Positions 8,144-17,071 of a stretch of 64,000 bases of DNA are shown one piece after another (the stretch's first letter is position 1; each line of letters starts with the position of its first letter). The position numbers and the translations under genes were made by a program. The stretch comes from Sphingobacterium sp. UGAL515B_05. GTDB taxonomy: Bacteria; Bacteroidota; Bacteroidia; Sphingobacteriales; Sphingobacteriaceae. The notes under the pieces are model-generated. The model saw only the letters and a list, made by a program, of their open reading frames with translations. It was not told where the DNA came from and did no database searches. The stretch spans positions 5,890,001-5,954,000 of the forward strand of contig NZ_CP109907.1 in NCBI RefSeq assembly GCF_033097525.1, written 5' to 3'.

Positions 8144-9556
8144 TTACATTATTTGGTTATATAGACTTATATACTTCGCTGCAGATTTATCCCAAGAAAA
8201 ATCCAACTGCATCATTTTACGTTGATTCTCCTCAAACTGCTTTTTACTGTCGTAAAAATTTATAGCCCGAACAATCGCTGCACTAATTTCAGTGATTGTC
8301 AAACTATCAAAACCTATACCGTAACCATCATTTTTCAGATCGATTACTGTATCTTTTAATCCCCCCACCTGATGCACGATCGGCAATGTACCGTACTTCA
8401 TCGCATAGAGCTGATTAAGCCCACAGGGCTCAACACGGGAAGGCATTAAAAGAAAATCCGCACTGGCATAAAGCCAATGGGCAAGGCTTTCATCATAACC
8501 AAAGAACACATCAAAATTATCAATTCCATCATCGACGAGTGATTTCACACGCGACTGGATCGCTGGGTCTCCGGCACCCAGTATAAATATACTTAATCTA
8601 TCGCGATATTTCTCCGTCAAATCCAAAATTATCTCCGGTAGTAAATCCGCTCCTTTTTCTGTTGCAAATCGGCCGATAAAAACAAGCAGTGGTCGATCTG
8701 GATTGATTTTATACTGCTTCGCCAAAGCCTCCTTATTTTTCAATTTGCCGGAAAAAGCTTGTACAACATCATAGTTTTCGAACAAGGTATAATCAATTTT
8801 GGGATCCCAGATTTCCCAGTCAATTCCATTGACAATACCAACAGATTTATTTCGCTCATTATAAAATAGATGCTGTAAGCCATTTGCTTCCACATAGAGC
8901 TCTTCCAGATAGCCTTCAGATACTGTGGTGTAAGCATCGCAACATTTAATTAGGGCCGCAAGTGGGTTAATTAAACCATCCCAGTCCAATAATCCCCATT
9001 TCCAGCTATCGAAAGCAGGCAACAGAATGGCTTTGCTCCAATGTGTCCAACCCTGATATTGCCCATTGTGCACGGTGGCTACCGTTTTAACATCGGCAAG
9101 AAAATTATAGTCATTGCTATACTTCATCAAAAAAGGCATCAAACCGACATGATGGTCGTGGCAATGCACAATATCAGGTACTATAGCTTTATCCTTAAAC
9201 CAAGCCAATACAGCATGTTGAAAGGCGATAAACTGTTCGCCTTCATCGGGATAACAATACACCTCCTGCCGATCGAGTTTTCCTGGAATCTTGACTAAAT
9301 AAAGCTCAAATCCCAGTATATTGTCTGCTTCCTTATAAACAATATAGTTCAACAATTCAGATCCTTGATAAAAAGTACCCTCGTGAACGACAGTAAAAGT
9401 ATGGTCCCGAACAAATGGTCGGTCATACCAGGGCATGACAACCGCCGCTTCCCAACCGAGTTTGGTCTGATATTTGGGCAATGCCCCAACGACATCCGCA
9501 AGGCCACCAACTTTGGCGACCGGATAACATTCAACACTCAAGTGAAATACTTTCAT
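8144..9556 (-). CDS. glgA: ADP-glucose-dependent glycogen synthase
   Basis: This GT5-family glycosyltransferase adds glucose from ADP-glucose to the growing alpha-1,4-glucan. The 470-residue product starts with the signature KVGGLADVVGALPK, where characterised enzymes usually have KTGGL, and this loop binds ADP-glucose. A GT-B fold follows, with the C-terminal nucleotide-binding motif region FIGRFATEKGADLLPE and the EPCGLNQLYAMKYGTLPI segment that carries the conserved Glu. It lies between glgB (153 bases upstream) and glgC (six bases downstream), so the operon makes both the donor and the polymer. The length matches family members. Confidence 0.95.
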   Translation of the reverse strand: MKVFHLSVECYPVAKVGGLADVVGALPKYQTKLGWEAAVVMPWYDRPFVRDHTFTVVHEGTFYQGSELLNYIVYKEADNILGFELYLVKIPGKLDRQEVYCYPDEGEQFIAFQHAVLAWFKDKAIVPDIVHCHDHHVGLMPFLMKYSNDYNFLADVKTVATVHNGQYQGWTHWSKAILLPAFDSWKWGLLDWDGLINPLAALIKCCDAYTTVSEGYLEELYVEANGLQHLFYNERNKSVGIVNGIDWEIWDPKIDYTLFENYDVVQAFSGKLKNKEALAKQYKINPDRPLLVFIGRFATEKGADLLPEIILDLTEKYRDRLSIFILGAGDPAIQSRVKSLVDDGIDNFDVFFGYDESLAHWLYASADFLLMPSRVEPCGLNQLYAMKYGTLPIVHQVGGLKDTVIDLKNDGYGIGFDSLTITEISAAIVRAINFYDSKKQFEENQRKMMQLDFSWDKSAAKYISLYNQIM

Positions 9557-9709
9557 TCGAATAAGTTCTATATTTTATCTTTTTCAAAGGCAAAAAGCGA
9601 CCTTCCTACTATTTATTACAACAAATTTACCGAACCTGAAAATTGAGGCCAGATCCGTATTTTATAACTCAACTTATTCTTGTGCATCATCAAATTTTCG
9701 AGAAACATA

Positions 9710-11668
9710 TTATACAGGTGTACGTTCTCCCTGCTTCACCGGATTTACATCCTTTAGTTCCTTCTTCCTTTTGAGGATATAGCCTCCTAGAGGAGGCAAA
9801 TGAAGTTGTGCAGACTGTACTTGGTTCATCCAATGCAGGTGCTCACTATGGACAACGGGATGATGTATACCTGAACCGAAATAGGTCAAATCATCCGAAT
9901 TCAGCAGCACTTCCCATTCACCTGCGTAAGGTAAACCAATACGGAAATGTTCCCGAACGACAGGCGTTAAGTTAAGTACAACCACCGTATCATCCCAGGA
10001 GTCAAATCCCTTTCGCCAATAGACCACAATCGAATTTTCACGATCACCGGCATCTATCCATTCGAAACCTGCAGCATCGAAAGCCTTTTGGTAAAGACTT
10101 GGTTGAGCTTTATAAATCGCGTTCAGATCGGCTACAAATCTTTTCATACCCTGATGAGGCGCAAACTCCAGAAGATGCCAATCAAGTGATTGGTTTACAT
10201 TCCACTCCGACGTCTGCCCAAATTCACCGCCCATAAACAGCAATTTTGTTCCCGAAAAAGTATACATAAAGAGGTACAATGCTCGCAAGTTGGCAAACTT
10301 TTGCCACTCATCGCCTGGCATTTTATAAATTAGGGACTGCTTTCCGTAAACCACCTCATCGTGTGACAAGGGTAGCATAAAATTTTCATGGAAAGCATAT
10401 ACTGTCGCAAAGGTGAGTCGATCATGATGATAACTGCGGTTAATTGGATCCTCTTTAAAGTAATCCAACGTATCATGCATCCAGCCCATCATCCATTTCA
10501 TTCCGAAGCCCAATCCACCAGCATACGTTGGCCGACTGACACTCGGCCAAGAAGTAGATTCTTCGGCAATTGTCTGCACATCTGGAAAATGTCCGTAAAC
10601 AGCCTCGTTCAGCTCTTTTAAAAATTGTACCGCTTCGAGATTCTCATTTCCTCCAAATTCATTCGGAATCCACTCGCCTGCATTTCGACTATAATCCAAA
10701 TACAACATAGAAGCTACCGCATCGACCCGAAGTCCATCGATATGAAAACGATCCAACCAATAAAATGCATTGCTGATCAAAAAAGAGCGTACTTCATTTC
10801 GCCCATAGTTAAAAATATAGGATTGCCAATCGGGATGAAACCCTTTCCTGGGATCTTCATGCTCGTATAAGCCCGTGCCATCAAAACGATAAAGACCATG
10901 TGCATCTCCCGGAAAATGCGAAGGAACCCAATCCAACAATACGCCTATCCCGGCGGCATGCAGCTCCTCAATCAGATACATGAGATCTTGTGCCGAACCA
11001 TAACGCGAACTCGCCGCAAAATAACCTGTTATCTGATATCCCCAAGAAGGATAATAGGGATGCTCCATTAAAGGCATAAACTCCACATGCGTGAAATTCA
11101 TTTCCTTCACATAAGATACAAGTGCCACGGCTATTTCCCGATAATTGAGCAACGTATCCGGACTTTCGGGATCCCGCGACCAGGACCCTAAATGGACCTC
11201 ATAAACGGACCAGGGTTGATCCAGCCTATTTTTAACGGCACGCTCCTGCATCCATTGCTTATCCTGCCACTCGTACCAGGTCGAATGAACAACGGAAGCA
11301 GTCTTTGGGGCAACTTCCCACCGAAAGGCAAAAGGATCACCTTTCTCGAGTTGCTCACCAGTATAGGTCTGGATAACATATTTATATGTCTCTCCATTGC
11401 CAAGCCCCGGAATAAACCCTTCCCAGATTCCGCTACCATCCCAGCGCACAAAGAGCGCGTGATGCTCCTTATCCCAAAAATTGAAGTTGCCGGTTACGGA
11501 GACGGATTTTGCATTTGGAGCCCAAACCGCAAAATAAACGCCTTTTTCACCGTTGACTTCCAGTTCGTGCGAACCGAACTTTTCGTATAATTTGAAGTGC
11601 TTACCCGACTGGAATAAGGCGACATCAAATTCAGAAAAGAGACTATGCGGAATTACTTCATTGGCCAT
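9710..11668 (-). CDS. glgB: 1,4-alpha-glucan branching enzyme
   Basis: This GH13 branching enzyme transfers alpha-1,4 segments to form alpha-1,6 branches. The 652-residue product has an N-terminal CBM48-type beta-sandwich (about 25-115, GVYFAVWAPNAKSVSVTGNF). The catalytic barrel carries DGLRVDAVASM (nucleophile Asp), the AEEST acid/base Glu and LPLSHDEV (transition-state His-Asp). A C-terminal beta domain follows. It starts two bases after the GH31 stop, indicating coupled translation. E. coli GlgB is longer (728), the difference being the absent first N-terminal domain, which is common in this clade. The Bacteroidota origin of the ADP-glucose pathway is noted under findings. Confidence 0.95.
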   Translation of the reverse strand: MANEVIPHSLFSEFDVALFQSGKHFKLYEKFGSHELEVNGEKGVYFAVWAPNAKSVSVTGNFNFWDKEHHALFVRWDGSGIWEGFIPGLGNGETYKYVIQTYTGEQLEKGDPFAFRWEVAPKTASVVHSTWYEWQDKQWMQERAVKNRLDQPWSVYEVHLGSWSRDPESPDTLLNYREIAVALVSYVKEMNFTHVEFMPLMEHPYYPSWGYQITGYFAASSRYGSAQDLMYLIEELHAAGIGVLLDWVPSHFPGDAHGLYRFDGTGLYEHEDPRKGFHPDWQSYIFNYGRNEVRSFLISNAFYWLDRFHIDGLRVDAVASMLYLDYSRNAGEWIPNEFGGNENLEAVQFLKELNEAVYGHFPDVQTIAEESTSWPSVSRPTYAGGLGFGMKWMMGWMHDTLDYFKEDPINRSYHHDRLTFATVYAFHENFMLPLSHDEVVYGKQSLIYKMPGDEWQKFANLRALYLFMYTFSGTKLLFMGGEFGQTSEWNVNQSLDWHLLEFAPHQGMKRFVADLNAIYKAQPSLYQKAFDAAGFEWIDAGDRENSIVVYWRKGFDSWDDTVVVLNLTPVVREHFRIGLPYAGEWEVLLNSDDLTYFGSGIHHPVVHSEHLHWMNQVQSAQLHLPPLGGYILKRKKELKDVNPVKQGERTPV

Positions 11669-11670
11669 GT

Positions 11671-14130
11671 TTAACCTTCTATCAATATGTTATCAAATTC
11701 TCGTGCGACATTAATCCAATACCGCCCCTTTTCATCTACTTGTACTTTTGTATCAATACCATCGGTCTTCACCTTTTTCACTTGAAAAGGCAGACCGATC
11801 AATTGTAGTTTATATTCTTCGTATCGCTCAGTAAAAAGCCCATCTCGCGTTTGTTTGATCGATAAGGACTCTTTGAGCCCTGAAACCGTAAAACATTTTT
11901 CAAGATAAATATCTTGTTCATACGCAAAGGTGTCGCCATGATCTGAATACACATACGAACGGGTTACACCTTCAGCGAAGTAAACATTGAGCTGTAGCTC
12001 CTCAATTTTCTTTTCACCAGTATATTGCATCACCGGGTATTCAGGTATAACAGATCCTCCGCGAATGAAAATCGGCATTTCATCAATCGGCGTAGCGATG
12101 GTATGTTCCTTACCGCCCACGTAGATTTCATTATTGAAATAATAGAACCAAGTGCCCTCGGGTAGATAGACAATCTTGCTTTTTTGTCCTGGCTGCAATA
12201 CCGGGGATACCAATATTTTATCCCCAAAACAGAATTCCTCCTCGCGTTGCCAGTTGGTCGGTATATGCTGCTCGACCATGGAAATCGGACGTAATATTGG
12301 AAAACCATACTTGGTCTGCTCCCAAAAACAGGTATAGATATACGGCAACAACTTATACCGGAGTTCGATAAATTTCCGATTGATCTTTTCCCAATCCTCC
12401 CCAAAACTCCAGGGCTCACGATCGCGGGTATCGCCGGCAGAATGCACACGCATAAAGGGCGAGAAAACGCCAAATTGCATCCATCGCGTAAATAACTCAC
12501 CGTCGGGTTCGCCCGTAAATCCACCGATATCCGTTCCGCAGAAGGACATACCCGAAGTCGATAGACGCTGTAATTGCAAGGTCCCCAACTTGAGGTGTTC
12601 CCAACTCGCCAGATTGTCGCCGGTCCAAACCGAAGAATAGCGTTGTGTACCCGCATAAGCCGCTCGGGTAATGGTGAATGGGCGCTTGTTTTTATACAAT
12701 TTCTTTAAGCCATCATACGTTGCCCGAACCATCTGCATGCCATAAATATTGTGTGCCTTGCGATGTGAACCCCGATGGCCATCGTACTGGTGACGTACAT
12801 CGTCGGGGAATGTTCCGCGGCCAAATACCGCCGGCTCATTCATATCGTTCCAGAAGCCTGCAACACCATCTTCCACAAGCCCCTGGTATAATGTACCCCA
12901 CCATTGGCGAACCTCCGGATTGGTAAAATCAGGAAATTGACAACGTCCGGGCCACACAAATCCTTCCATAAAATAATCGTCCCCTCGACGACAAAAATAC
13001 CTATTTTCTTTCCCTTCCCTGAACACCCAGTAGTTCTCATCAACCTTAATACCCGGATCGATCATCACCACGGTTTTAAAACCATCATTGGCCAAATCGC
13101 TGATCATATTTTTAGGATTTGGGAAATACTGCTTATTCCAGGTAAAACAGCGGTATCCTTCCATATAATCGATATCAAGATAAATAGCATCACATGGAAT
13201 CTGTCGCTTCCGAAACTCCTCTGCCACCTTCCGGACATTCGCTTCGGGATAGTAACTCCAACGACACTGGTGGTAACCAATTGCCCATAACGGTGGCAGG
13301 TAATGCGTACCTGTCAACGTATGATAACGACGGATAACATCGATAATATGCGGCCCGTGTATATAGTAGTACTGCAGTTCACCGCCTTCGGACCAAAAGC
13401 TTGTTTTTCCCGGATCTTCCGCCGCGAAATCAAAATACGTTTTAAAAGTATTGTCAAAGAATATGCCGTACGCTTCACCATCTTTTAAACCAATATAAAA
13501 CGGAATAGTTTTATAAAGTGGATCCTGATCATAAGCAAAAGCATAAGTGTCTGAATTCCAGTTTTTAAGTCTTTTACCTCTCAGATTCAATTTAGTGGCC
13601 TTGTCCCCTAGTCCATAAAAAGCTTCATTTTCAAAGGCCACTTTCGTGCTATATACATAGTAACCTCCAAAATCGGGATTTTCCTCCCAGTGCATCGGTG
13701 CCAAATCAGCGTTAAACAGCTTCCCTGATCGGTCCGAAAAAGAAATCAAAAAGTCACTCTTATTGATCTTACAAGAAATTGTATTCGTATGAACCAGATA
13801 ATGGTCAGCCTCTTCCTTACATTGATGTATACTAACACGGTGATCTTTCTTGGCTAAGGCATAAGAAAAATCCTCCAAAAAAGTTCCTTGTGGAGCCAGC
13901 CGCACCCTGACAATCTCGTCCGTGACGATCTTAATTTCTACCTTGGCTTTGCCGTCAGAAAAATAATAGGACTTATCGTTTTGATTGTGGGCTACTATGG
14001 TTTCAAGGTATTTCTTTTCAATTTTAGGTAAATCCAATACCGGATTATTCACATGATGCATACTCTCCAAAGTACCATCATTTTCCTCCTCATTTAGTGT
14101 GGTTTGATTTAGGTTGTCGTCTTCAAGCAT
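11671..14130 (-). CDS. cytoplasmic GH31 alpha-glucosidase
   Basis: The 819-residue protein has no signal peptide. It contains a GH31 N-terminal beta-sandwich (about 60-270), a catalytic barrel with WNDMNEP (residues 427-433, nucleophile Asp429) and the acid/base region HSAGDTRDREPW, and C-terminal beta domains with a DUF5110-like end. It should release glucose from the non-reducing ends of alpha-glucans. As first gene of the glycogen operon, and apparently cytosolic, it probably trims or recycles glycogen or imported malto-oligosaccharides. A weak promoter candidate (TTTTG, then TAATTTTC) lies about 60 bases upstream. The product could instead prefer alpha-1,3 or alpha-xyloside linkages; the sequence cannot separate these. 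Confidence 0.9.
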   Translation of the reverse strand: MLEDDNLNQTTLNEEENDGTLESMHHVNNPVLDLPKIEKKYLETIVAHNQNDKSYYFSDGKAKVEIKIVTDEIVRVRLAPQGTFLEDFSYALAKKDHRVSIHQCKEEADHYLVHTNTISCKINKSDFLISFSDRSGKLFNADLAPMHWEENPDFGGYYVYSTKVAFENEAFYGLGDKATKLNLRGKRLKNWNSDTYAFAYDQDPLYKTIPFYIGLKDGEAYGIFFDNTFKTYFDFAAEDPGKTSFWSEGGELQYYYIHGPHIIDVIRRYHTLTGTHYLPPLWAIGYHQCRWSYYPEANVRKVAEEFRKRQIPCDAIYLDIDYMEGYRCFTWNKQYFPNPKNMISDLANDGFKTVVMIDPGIKVDENYWVFREGKENRYFCRRGDDYFMEGFVWPGRCQFPDFTNPEVRQWWGTLYQGLVEDGVAGFWNDMNEPAVFGRGTFPDDVRHQYDGHRGSHRKAHNIYGMQMVRATYDGLKKLYKNKRPFTITRAAYAGTQRYSSVWTGDNLASWEHLKLGTLQLQRLSTSGMSFCGTDIGGFTGEPDGELFTRWMQFGVFSPFMRVHSAGDTRDREPWSFGEDWEKINRKFIELRYKLLPYIYTCFWEQTKYGFPILRPISMVEQHIPTNWQREEEFCFGDKILVSPVLQPGQKSKIVYLPEGTWFYYFNNEIYVGGKEHTIATPIDEMPIFIRGGSVIPEYPVMQYTGEKKIEELQLNVYFAEGVTRSYVYSDHGDTFAYEQDIYLEKCFTVSGLKESLSIKQTRDGLFTERYEEYKLQLIGLPFQVKKVKTDGIDTKVQVDEKGRYWINVAREFDNILIEG

Positions 14131-14210
14131 AGTTGTAATATGTTAAAAAGTTTCTGAAGGCTTAATTCCTCTTTAAGATAGAAAATTAATCCTGCGCTGA
14201 CAACAAAACA

Positions 14211-14246
14211 CAAAAAAAAATCCCGCCTATTGGGATAGACGGAATT
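14211..14246 (-). terminator. strand-specific terminator of dps
   Basis: On the minus strand AATTCCGTCTAT and ATAGGCGGGATT form a 12-bp stem that uses G-U pairs, with loop CCCA and a tail of eight or more T. The plus-strand transcript would instead have A-C mismatches, so this terminator should work only for dps. Confidence 0.85.
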
Positions 14247-14278
14247 TTTTTCAATACCTGTGGATAAACTTCTACAGC

Positions 14279-14752
14279 TTACTTAATGAAATGCGCACGA
14301 AGCATCCAAGCCATCTTCTCATGCTTTTCTAATAATCCGACCAAAAAGTCCTCCGTACCATTATCCGCTGTTCCTTCAACTACGGAAAGATCGGCACGAA
14401 TTGACATTGCTATGGATTCATGATCAGCCAACAATTCCTTATAATAGGACTGACTGTCGGTTTTTTCTGAAGTAGACTCCGTTAAACGAGTCAATTTCAA
14501 ATATTTATCAAAGGTACCTACCGCATAATGCCCTAAAGTACGTACACGTTCTGCGACTTCATCGATCACTTCAGCTAGTTCATCGTATTGTGATTCCAAA
14601 AATAAGTGAGCAGCATGAAAATCCGCACCTTCCACATTCCAATGCGCGTTGCGCGTTTTCATGTAGATAATGTGTTCATCTGCCAACAGCACATTTAACA
14701 ACTTTGCAACTTTTTTCAAGTCCGCATCTTTAATTCCAATTGAAGTTTTCAT
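14279..14752 (-). CDS. dps: Dps-type DNA-protecting mini-ferritin
   Basis: Dps forms a dodecamer that oxidises Fe(II) with hydrogen peroxide, stores the iron and can coat DNA during starvation or oxidative stress. The 157-residue product shows the inter-subunit ferroxidase site, with HWNVEG His, then an HLFLESQYDELAEVIDE segment carrying the Asp and Glu ligands. The N-terminus is short with few basic residues (KTSIGIKDADLKK), so DNA binding is less certain than iron storage. It is monocistronic with its own terminator. No OxyR-type operator was recognised upstream. Confidence 0.92.
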   Translation of the reverse strand: MKTSIGIKDADLKKVAKLLNVLLADEHIIYMKTRNAHWNVEGADFHAAHLFLESQYDELAEVIDEVAERVRTLGHYAVGTFDKYLKLTRLTESTSEKTDSQSYYKELLADHESIAMSIRADLSVVEGTADNGTEDFLVGLLEKHEKMAWMLRAHFIK

Positions 14753-15046
14753 ATGTATATTCTTTTGTTAACTATATGTTTTAAATGCTTAGTTAAATTT
14801 ACCTAATAATGCAGTAAAAACCAAATAAAAAGCCACTCAAATTCACAATAATTACCTCAACCCACTATACCAAAACCGACTTGCATTTCGTATAGCTGTA
14901 AAAGGTTTGCGATACCGAAAAATGAAAATACCGAAACTGCACATACCTTGATCTTTGTAGTCAGCAATAAAGCTCAGACAATACCTTATATACAAAACAT
15001 TTTAAACAAAAATCGATCAATCTATTATTTAAAGCACATAATGTTG
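14753..15046. other. intergenic region between divergent dps and the rluA-like gene
   Basis: This AT-rich stretch of about 340 bases, up to the next start codon, separates two divergent genes and should hold both promoters. A clear -7 box for the plus-strand gene is listed separately. No repeat or RNA was recognised. Confidence 0.5.
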
Positions 15047-15054
15047 TATTTTTG
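15047..15054 (+). promoter_or_regulatory. Bacteroidota-type -7 box (TATTTTTG) for the pseudouridine synthase
   Basis: An exact TAnnTTTG match ends 36 bases before the ATG at 15091. This would give a leader of about 30 bases. Confidence 0.65.
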
Positions 15055-15090
15055 CGGACATCTTTATTTTGAGGGAGCGCTGCGGACAAA

Positions 15091-16770
15091 ATGGACAACA
15101 ATACATATTTTCATCAATTCAAACAGGATATTTCAGCTATTGAACTTCCGACACGATTTACTTTTCCATTTTGCTATGAACCGCACCCCCTTGCCGTCAC
15201 CGCCGCACAAGAACTCCAATATTACATCGAAACCCAAGACGATTGGACCCACAATTTTGGCCTAGACGCCGCCGTGGAGGGACTCGCTATTGGAAAAATG
15301 TTCGGTGTTCTGGTTGTCAAAAACCAACACAATGAGCTTGGCTACCTTGCCGCTGTTTCGGGAAAACTGGCCGGGAGCAACAAACACCGGCATTTTGTCC
15401 CCCCCATCTTCGATATGTTGGAAGAAAACAGTTTTTTTCTAAACGAAGAGGTGCATCTCAATGCGCTGAACCGAAAAATAGAAAATCTTGAAACAGGTGA
15501 AGAGCTAGCAAATGCTCAACGTAATCTTGATCTATTAAAAAACGGATGGGATAAATCACTCGATGAGCTAAAATCGAAATTGAGAATTCAAAAGAAAGAA
15601 CGCAAAGAAACCCGCACAAAATTAAAAGTCAGTTTATCGGATGCGGAGTATGAATTATTGATGGAAGACATGCGGAGCCAGAGTTTAAAAGACAAACAAC
15701 AGCTTCAACGCTTTCAATATGAAATGCATTTGGCCCTGGAGACAGAAAGTAACCATTTACACCAATTGCTATCGACGATTACTGCGCTAAAAGAGGAACG
15801 CAAAATGCGCTCAGGAAATCTTCAAAAACAGCTTTTCGAACAATATAATTTTCGCAACGCGAAAGGGCAACATAAAAATGTAGTCAACATATTTCAGGAA
15901 TTTGACCGCACAACACCGCCTGCCGGATCAGGGGAATGCGCAGCGCCAAAACTGCTGCAATATGCTTATGAAAACCAGTTGACACCTATTGCTTTGGCCG
16001 AATTTTGGTGGGGCTGCTCACCTGCATCTGAAATACGCAGACACAAAAACTACTACCCTGCCTGTCGCAAAAAATGTGAACCGATTTTAGGGTATATGCT
16101 CGAAGGCTTGGTCGTAGATCCCAATCCCATGCAACAGGAAACGACGTTGGATTTAGCACTTCCTCAACTTTACGAAGATGAGGATATCATCATCATCAAC
16201 AAACCGGCCGAATTTCTGTCTGTCCCGGGAATATATGTAAAGGATTCGGTCTACAACCGTATTCTTCAACGCTACCCAAATGCGGGGCCAATTATTATCC
16301 ACCGCCTCGACATGTCTACATCCGGCTTGTTGGTTGTTGCCAAAAACAAAGCGGCGCATAAATTTATTCAAGATCAATTTATACAACATACCATCAAAAA
16401 AACATACATTGCTTTACTGGATGGTATTATCGAAGCCGCATCAGGTTTGATCGATCTCCCACTTCGCGTAGATCTGGATGATAGACCACGGCAAATGGTC
16501 TGCTACACGTATGGCAAACCAGCGCAGACAAAATGGGAAAAAATTGCAATAACGAATAATCAAACGAGAGTCAGGTTTTACCCCTTGACTGGCCGCACCC
16601 ATCAGCTTCGCATGCATGCCGTACATCCAAATGGCCTAAATACACCTATTGTTGGTGACGATCTCTATGGCAGAAAAGCCAATAGATTACATCTCCACGC
16701 CGCTTCAATTACCTTTATTCATCCTCGTTCCAAGCAAGAAATGACCTTCGAAATCGAGCCAGATTTTTGA
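15091..16770 (+). CDS. RluA-family pseudouridine synthase with a long N-terminal extension
   Basis: The C-terminal part (about residues 350-559) is a typical RluA-type catalytic domain. It has HRLDMSTSGLLVVAK with the catalytic Asp407 and PLTGRTHQLRMHA near the end. It should isomerise uridines in rRNA or tRNA. The N-terminal 345 residues are not part of ordinary RluA. They contain a charged coiled coil (about 130-265) and a segment with conserved-looking motifs: TPPAGSGECAAPKLL, FWWGCSPASEI and YPACRKKCEPIL. These are rich in Cys and could bind a metal or RNA. Proteins of this long architecture are known to me from Bacteroidota and some gammaproteobacteria, but the extension has no assigned role. 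Confidence 0.85.
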   Translation: MDNNTYFHQFKQDISAIELPTRFTFPFCYEPHPLAVTAAQELQYYIETQDDWTHNFGLDAAVEGLAIGKMFGVLVVKNQHNELGYLAAVSGKLAGSNKHRHFVPPIFDMLEENSFFLNEEVHLNALNRKIENLETGEELANAQRNLDLLKNGWDKSLDELKSKLRIQKKERKETRTKLKVSLSDAEYELLMEDMRSQSLKDKQQLQRFQYEMHLALETESNHLHQLLSTITALKEERKMRSGNLQKQLFEQYNFRNAKGQHKNVVNIFQEFDRTTPPAGSGECAAPKLLQYAYENQLTPIALAEFWWGCSPASEIRRHKNYYPACRKKCEPILGYMLEGLVVDPNPMQQETTLDLALPQLYEDEDIIIINKPAEFLSVPGIYVKDSVYNRILQRYPNAGPIIIHRLDMSTSGLLVVAKNKAAHKFIQDQFIQHTIKKTYIALLDGIIEAASGLIDLPLRVDLDDRPRQMVCYTYGKPAQTKWEKIAITNNQTRVRFYPLTGRTHQLRMHAVHPNGLNTPIVGDDLYGRKANRLHLHAASITFIHPRSKQEMTFEIEPDF

Positions 16771-17071
16771 TACCGCTGACTATATCGTTACAAAAGTCAG
16801 CAAATAAAGCAATGGAAAATCATCGCCAAGTCAAAATGTAATGTAAAATTTATTGACCCAAATCAATAATTCAACGTAAACAATTAAAACACAGCTGTTT
16901 ACACAAAAATGTAATTCGATTACTTTCCTTTATTACATTACAATAAAATTTTAATTATTCTTAATTTTTTGTTTCCTTTGTTCACTGATTTTTTGATTTT
17001 AATACCTATAAAGTCAAAAATAAAGTAGAAACAGGAAAACAATTTTGAATTTTCAAGATTATAGCAATATA
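16771..17071. other. AT-rich upstream region of the DUF5686 gene with an inverted repeat
   Basis: The decamer TGTAATGTAA (16837-16846) recurs inverted as TTACATTACA (16933-16942). The arms are 86 bases apart, too far for a terminator, so they might be paired regulator sites. The remainder is AT-rich and no confident promoter was found. Confidence 0.35.

Noticed and set aside
12030..12656. 208-residue open frame inside the GH31 gene
   Set aside because: It overlaps the GH31 catalytic region in another frame and shows no recognisable domain; the GH31 frame has clear motifs. It is a shadow frame.
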